Origin: Pyxidicoccus sp. MSG2
GTDB lineage: Bacteria; Myxococcota; Myxococcia; Myxococcales; Myxococcaceae
Direction of reading: 5' to 3'
NCBI RefSeq assembly: GCF_026626705.1
Contig: NZ_JAPNKC010000001.1
Location: 8,326,001-8,390,000, forward strand
DNA length: 64,000 nucleotides
Below are positions 60,743 to 64,000 of the stretch, in pieces (the first letter of the stretch is position 1; each line of letters opens with the position of its first letter). Under the pieces are notes generated by a model. It searched no databases. It was not told the origin of the DNA and saw only the letters and a list, made by a program, of their open reading frames with translations. A program made the translations under genes and the position numbers.

Positions 60743-62398
60743 TCACGACGCGAGCTGCCGTGCTCCCGCGGGAGCCGGCTCCGTCTGGGGCCGCAGCTTG
60801 CCGGAGTCGAGGTGCAGGAGCCGGTCCGCGACGTGGAAGTAGCGGTCGTCATGGCTGATGACCAGCACCGTCTTGCCCGCGCGTTTCATCTCGGGAAGGA
60901 GCTCTTCGTAGAAGACCGTCTTGAAGATGGGGTCCTGGTCCGCGCCCCACTCGTCGAAGACGTAGATGGGGCGGTCCTCCAGCCAGGCGGTGAGCAGCGC
61001 CAGTCGCTTGCGCTGGCCCTGGGACAGCTCGGTGGTGGAGAGGGAGCCGTCGTCGCCGAGCTGCACCTTGTGGTTCAGGTGGAGCCGCTCGAGGTACTGC
61101 CGGGCCCTGGGGACCAGGCCGGCGGGCGCGAGTCCCAGCAGGGAGTCGAAGAGGTAGTAGTCGGAGAACACCGTCGAGAAGCACTGGCGGTGCTCCTCAC
61201 GGTTGTCCACCGTGATGGGGACACCATCGAGCCGAACCTCGCCGGACTCCGGTGAGTAGAGCCCGGTGACCAGCTTGGCGAGCGTCGTCTTGCCGCTGCC
61301 ATTGCCTCCCACCAGGAAGACGAGCTCGCCCTTCTCCAACGTCAGGGAGATGGGCCCCAGGGTGAAGCTGCTGTCCTCGCGCTCCCGGTGGTACGAGTGG
61401 GTGACGCCGCGCAGCTCCAGGCGGGTGAAGGAGGCCCTCGGCGCGGGGAGGGCGCGAGCGGACTCCGACAGGCCCTCGACCAGGCCGGAGAGCTGCTCCA
61501 CCTTGCGCAGGGCCACCTGGCCGCGGCTCAGGAAGGGGATGTTGGTCATGAGTGCATCCAGGGGCTGTTGCAGGTACAGCACGGTGAGGGTGTAGCTCAC
61601 CAGCAGACCCGCGCCGCCCTGCTCCCCGTAATTGGGAAGGACGAAGAGCATCAGCCCGATGAAGGCGAAGAACAGGAACATCCCCCAGCTGCTCGCGGCG
61701 GAGAAGAGGCTGAAGCCCAGGACGTTGAGCCGCCGCAGCTCGCTGGTGAGCCCCGTGAGGTTCTTGTCCAGGAAGGCCTCGCGCCGGCCCGGGTGCAGCT
61801 TGAGCTCCTTGATGCCGTGGATGATGGCCTCGAAGAGCTTGTACAGCCCGTCCTGCTTGTCCCGGGAGGCGCGGATGTATTTGAGCGCCCGTGACATGGG
61901 CAGCCGGTACGACACGAAGCCCACCGCCATGAAGGCGAGCAGCCCCAGCAGGACGGTCGGCGACAGCCAGGCCAGGTACAGCAGGCAGCCGACGAGGATG
62001 GCGGAGTTGATGAGGATGTGGGGGATGCACAGCAGGCTGTTGCTGATGGTGTTCACGTCATCCGTCAGCACCGCGAGCAGCCGATGTCCTCCGAACTCCT
62101 CCAGCCGCCGGAGCGGGGTGGAGATGATTTGATGGGCAAGCTGCATGCGCATCTTCTGGAGCATTTCCTGCTGGAGATTGTTCAGGAAGAGCTGCGAGGC
62201 GACCCGGGCGACCAGCGCCACCAGCCCGATGCCGACGAAGCGCAGGGCCGTGGCGGCGGTGGCGGGGACGGAGCGCTCCAGCAGGGAGTTGATGAGGGAG
62301 ATGAGCCCCGCGCTGGCGGCGCCGGAGAGCACGCCGCACAGGACTGGCAGCACGAGGCTGCGCTTCGAAACACGCAAGAAGAACTGGATGAGAGTCAT
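60743..62398 (-). CDS. cyclic-peptide exporter ABC transporter (SyrD/PvdE type), fused membrane and ATPase domains
   Basis: 551 residues. About six membrane helices occupy residues 10-310. The ATPase follows at about 340-540: Walker A GGNGSGKTTLAKL, signature LSQGQRKRLALL, Walker B PIYVFDEWGADQDP, and the switch histidine in VISHDDRYF. The LSQGQ and DEWGADQDP forms are typical of the SyrD/PvdE cyclic-peptide and siderophore-precursor exporters found in NRPS clusters. It should dimerise and pump the peptide to the periplasm. AGGGGAA five bases before the ATG at 62398 supports the start; it begins 13 bases after the NRPS gene ends. Confidence 0.9.
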   Translation of the reverse strand: MTLIQFFLRVSKRSLVLPVLCGVLSGAASAGLISLINSLLERSVPATAATALRFVGIGLVALVARVASQLFLNNLQQEMLQKMRMQLAHQIISTPLRRLEEFGGHRLLAVLTDDVNTISNSLLCIPHILINSAILVGCLLYLAWLSPTVLLGLLAFMAVGFVSYRLPMSRALKYIRASRDKQDGLYKLFEAIIHGIKELKLHPGRREAFLDKNLTGLTSELRRLNVLGFSLFSAASSWGMFLFFAFIGLMLFVLPNYGEQGGAGLLVSYTLTVLYLQQPLDALMTNIPFLSRGQVALRKVEQLSGLVEGLSESARALPAPRASFTRLELRGVTHSYHREREDSSFTLGPISLTLEKGELVFLVGGNGSGKTTLAKLVTGLYSPESGEVRLDGVPITVDNREEHRQCFSTVFSDYYLFDSLLGLAPAGLVPRARQYLERLHLNHKVQLGDDGSLSTTELSQGQRKRLALLTAWLEDRPIYVFDEWGADQDPIFKTVFYEELLPEMKRAGKTVLVISHDDRYFHVADRLLHLDSGKLRPQTEPAPAGARQLAS

Positions 62399-62411
62399 GG
62401 GTTCCCCTTGC

Positions 62412-64000
62412 TCAAGCCGCACTGGACGCGGAGGAGGTGTTCCCCTCTCGCGCTCGCTCCAACAACTCCCGCAGCCGCTCCGCCACCTGCTCCACATGGG
62501 GTGGGGCGATGAGACTGAAGTGGTCTCCGGGCACCTCGTGCACCTCCACCTTCGAGGCCAGGGCGCCCCAGCCCAGGTCCTCCGCCAGGCCCTCCCGCGG
62601 CCCCTCCGCCGCGCGCAGCAGGACGAGCGGGCCCGGGTAGGGCCCGGGCAGGTACGCGTGTGAGGCGCGCAGGTTGAGGGAGAAGACCCGCCACAGCGCG
62701 CGCAGCTCGGAGAGCGCTTGCGGCGGCAGGTCCGCCCCCGCTCCCGGCGTGTCCTCCAGGAGTGCCTTCAGCTCCTCCGCGTCCACCTGCCCCAGCAGCC
62801 CGGCGGCCTCGGGGTTCAGTCCGGACAGGCGCGACAGGTGGTCGGCGAACAGGAACACCTCCCGGGCGAGGGCCTCCGCTCCCTCCAGCCTCTGCCCGTC
62901 CTCGTGGCTCCGGGCGTCGATGATGGCCAGCAGCGCCACCGTCTCTCCGCGCTGCTGGAGCTGGCGGGCCATCTCGTAGGCCACGCGTCCGCCCATGGAC
63001 CAGCCGCCCAGCAGGTACGGCCCGTGGGGTTGCACCTCCTGGATGGCGTCCACGTAGCGGGTGGCCATCGCCTCCAGCGTGTCGTGCGACTCCTGCCCCG
63101 TGGGGGACTGCAGGCCGTAGAAGGGCTGCTCCGGATGCATCCGCCTCGACAGCTCGAGGTAGGCCAGCACGCCACCGCCCACCGGGTGCACGCAGAAGAA
63201 GGGCGTTCGGGGGCCCCCGCGCCGCAGCGGCACCAGGGCCGACTGCGAGGGTGCACCCGCGTCGATGCGTGCCGCCAGCGCCTCCAGGGTGGGCGCCTCG
63301 AAGAGGTCGATGACGGCCAGCTCCACGCCGAAGGTGCCGTGGACGCGCGCCACCACCTGCGTGGCCATCAGCGAGTGGCCTCCCAGGTCGAAGAAGTCAT
63401 CCCGAGCGCCCACGCGCGGCACCTTCAGCAGCTCCTCCCAGATGGCGGCCAGCCGCAGCTCGGTGGCGGTGCGCGGCGCCACGTGGTCCGCGCCCTCCCG
63501 GACCCGCACGGGAGCGGGCAGCGCCTTGCGGTCCACCTTGCCGTTGGAGGTGAGCGGCAGCGCGTTGAGCACCACGAAGACGGAGGGCATCATGTACTCC
63601 GGCAGCCGCTTCTCCAGGAAGCGGGCCAGCACCGGTTCCTCCAGCGCCTGCCCCTCCCGGGCCACCGCGTACGCCACCAGCCGCTTGTCGCCCGGCTGCT
63701 CCTCGCGCGCCACCACCACGCACTCGCGCACCGAGGGGTGGGCTCCCAGGGCCGCCTCCACCTCGCCCAGCTCCACGCGGTACCCGCGAATCTTCAGCTG
63801 GTGGTCCACCCGGCCCAGGAACTCGATGCGCCCATCCTCCAGCCAGCGCACCTTGTCTCCCGAGCGGTACAGCCTCGCGCCCGGCTCCGGGCTGAAGGCG
63901 TCCGGGACGAAGCGCTCCGCCGTCAGGTCCGTCCGGCCCAGGTAGCCGCGGGCCACGCTGGCGCCGCCAATGTAGAGCTCGCCCGGCACGCCCACCGGTA
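62412..64000 (-). CDS. second NRPS, C-terminal part only (A-PCP-TE), cut by window edge
   Basis: The last 529 codons of a larger gene. In order: the end of an A domain (GVPGELYIGGASVARGYLG, YRSGDKVRWLEDGRIEFLGR, A10 motif LTSNGKVDRKAL), a PCP with DLGGHSLMATQ (about 63370), and a type I thioesterase with FFCVHPVGGGVLAYLEL, nucleophile serine in GGWSMGG and the histidine in VPGDHFSLI. The A-domain binding pocket lies outside, so no substrate can be read. The PCP-TE is very similar to that ending the plus-strand assembly line, pointing to duplication. It heads the operon with the exporter, the hydroxylase and the acyltransferase. Unlike its homolog it has no frame break. Confidence 0.92.
   Translation of the reverse strand, partial: PVGVPGELYIGGASVARGYLGRTDLTAERFVPDAFSPEPGARLYRSGDKVRWLEDGRIEFLGRVDHQLKIRGYRVELGEVEAALGAHPSVRECVVVAREEQPGDKRLVAYAVAREGQALEEPVLARFLEKRLPEYMMPSVFVVLNALPLTSNGKVDRKALPAPVRVREGADHVAPRTATELRLAAIWEELLKVPRVGARDDFFDLGGHSLMATQVVARVHGTFGVELAVIDLFEAPTLEALAARIDAGAPSQSALVPLRRGGPRTPFFCVHPVGGGVLAYLELSRRMHPEQPFYGLQSPTGQESHDTLEAMATRYVDAIQEVQPHGPYLLGGWSMGGRVAYEMARQLQQRGETVALLAIIDARSHEDGQRLEGAEALAREVFLFADHLSRLSGLNPEAAGLLGQVDAEELKALLEDTPGAGADLPPQALSELRALWRVFSLNLRASHAYLPGPYPGPLVLLRAAEGPREGLAEDLGWGALASKVEVHEVPGDHFSLIAPPHVEQVAERLRELLERAREGNTSSASSAA

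Overview
The window is very GC-rich (roughly 70% by eye) and densely coded. The gene families point to a fruiting myxobacterium of the Myxococcus/Corallococcus/Archangium type: two sigma-54 enhancer-binding response regulators each paired with a kinase, an Imm52-type immunity protein, a DUF3014 protein, a cereblon-like CULT protein, and giant NRPS/PKS genes. The genus is inferred from gene content only.

Left part (1-18.2 kb) is housekeeping and signalling. It starts with a truncated ETHE1-like hydrolase gene and a divergent ECF sigma factor that carries its own zinc-finger tail. An acetate operon on the minus strand follows: porin, acetyl-CoA synthetase, DUF485 protein, ActP symporter. A good -24/-12 promoter and a perfect 16-bp palindrome about 100 bp further upstream suggest sigma-54 and enhancer control. 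Next come two membrane glycosyltransferase-like proteins, an unknown membrane protein and an orphan immunity gene. A CbrA-type SLC5-STAC-PAS histidine kinase with an NtrC-type regulator follows, then a GspE/PilB-type ATPase with an FHA protein.

Middle part (18.2-31.9 kb) holds a single-domain cereblon (CULT) protein and an Eis-like acetyltransferase. A three-gene accessory module follows: a TIG-repeat/phospholipase-D protein, a LysM/peptidoglycan-binding protein and a small T6SS-associated-type protein. This module lies exactly between two 84-bp direct repeats made from the 3' end of the acetyltransferase gene, so it looks inserted. MarR, DUF3014 and OmpA-like genes and a second NtrC-type two-component system follow.

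Right part (31.9-64.0 kb) is a lipopeptide biosynthetic locus. On the plus strand a 25.9-kb assembly line reads FAAL-ACP, C-A-PCP, KS-AT-ACP, C, a degenerate A domain split by a luciferase-like monooxygenase, then four C-A-PCP modules and a thioesterase. It is broken into three reading frames at 41.69 kb and 57.18 kb. Both breaks look like one missing base next to a G run, so it is probably one gene (or a recently damaged one). Converging on it is a minus-strand operon: the end of a second NRPS (A-PCP-TE, running off the window), a cyclic-peptide-type ABC exporter, a CmlA-like di-iron beta-hydroxylase and an OafA-type acyltransferase. Together they would start a chain with a fatty acid, extend it with amino acids and one malonate unit, hydroxylate it, possibly acylate it, release it and export it.
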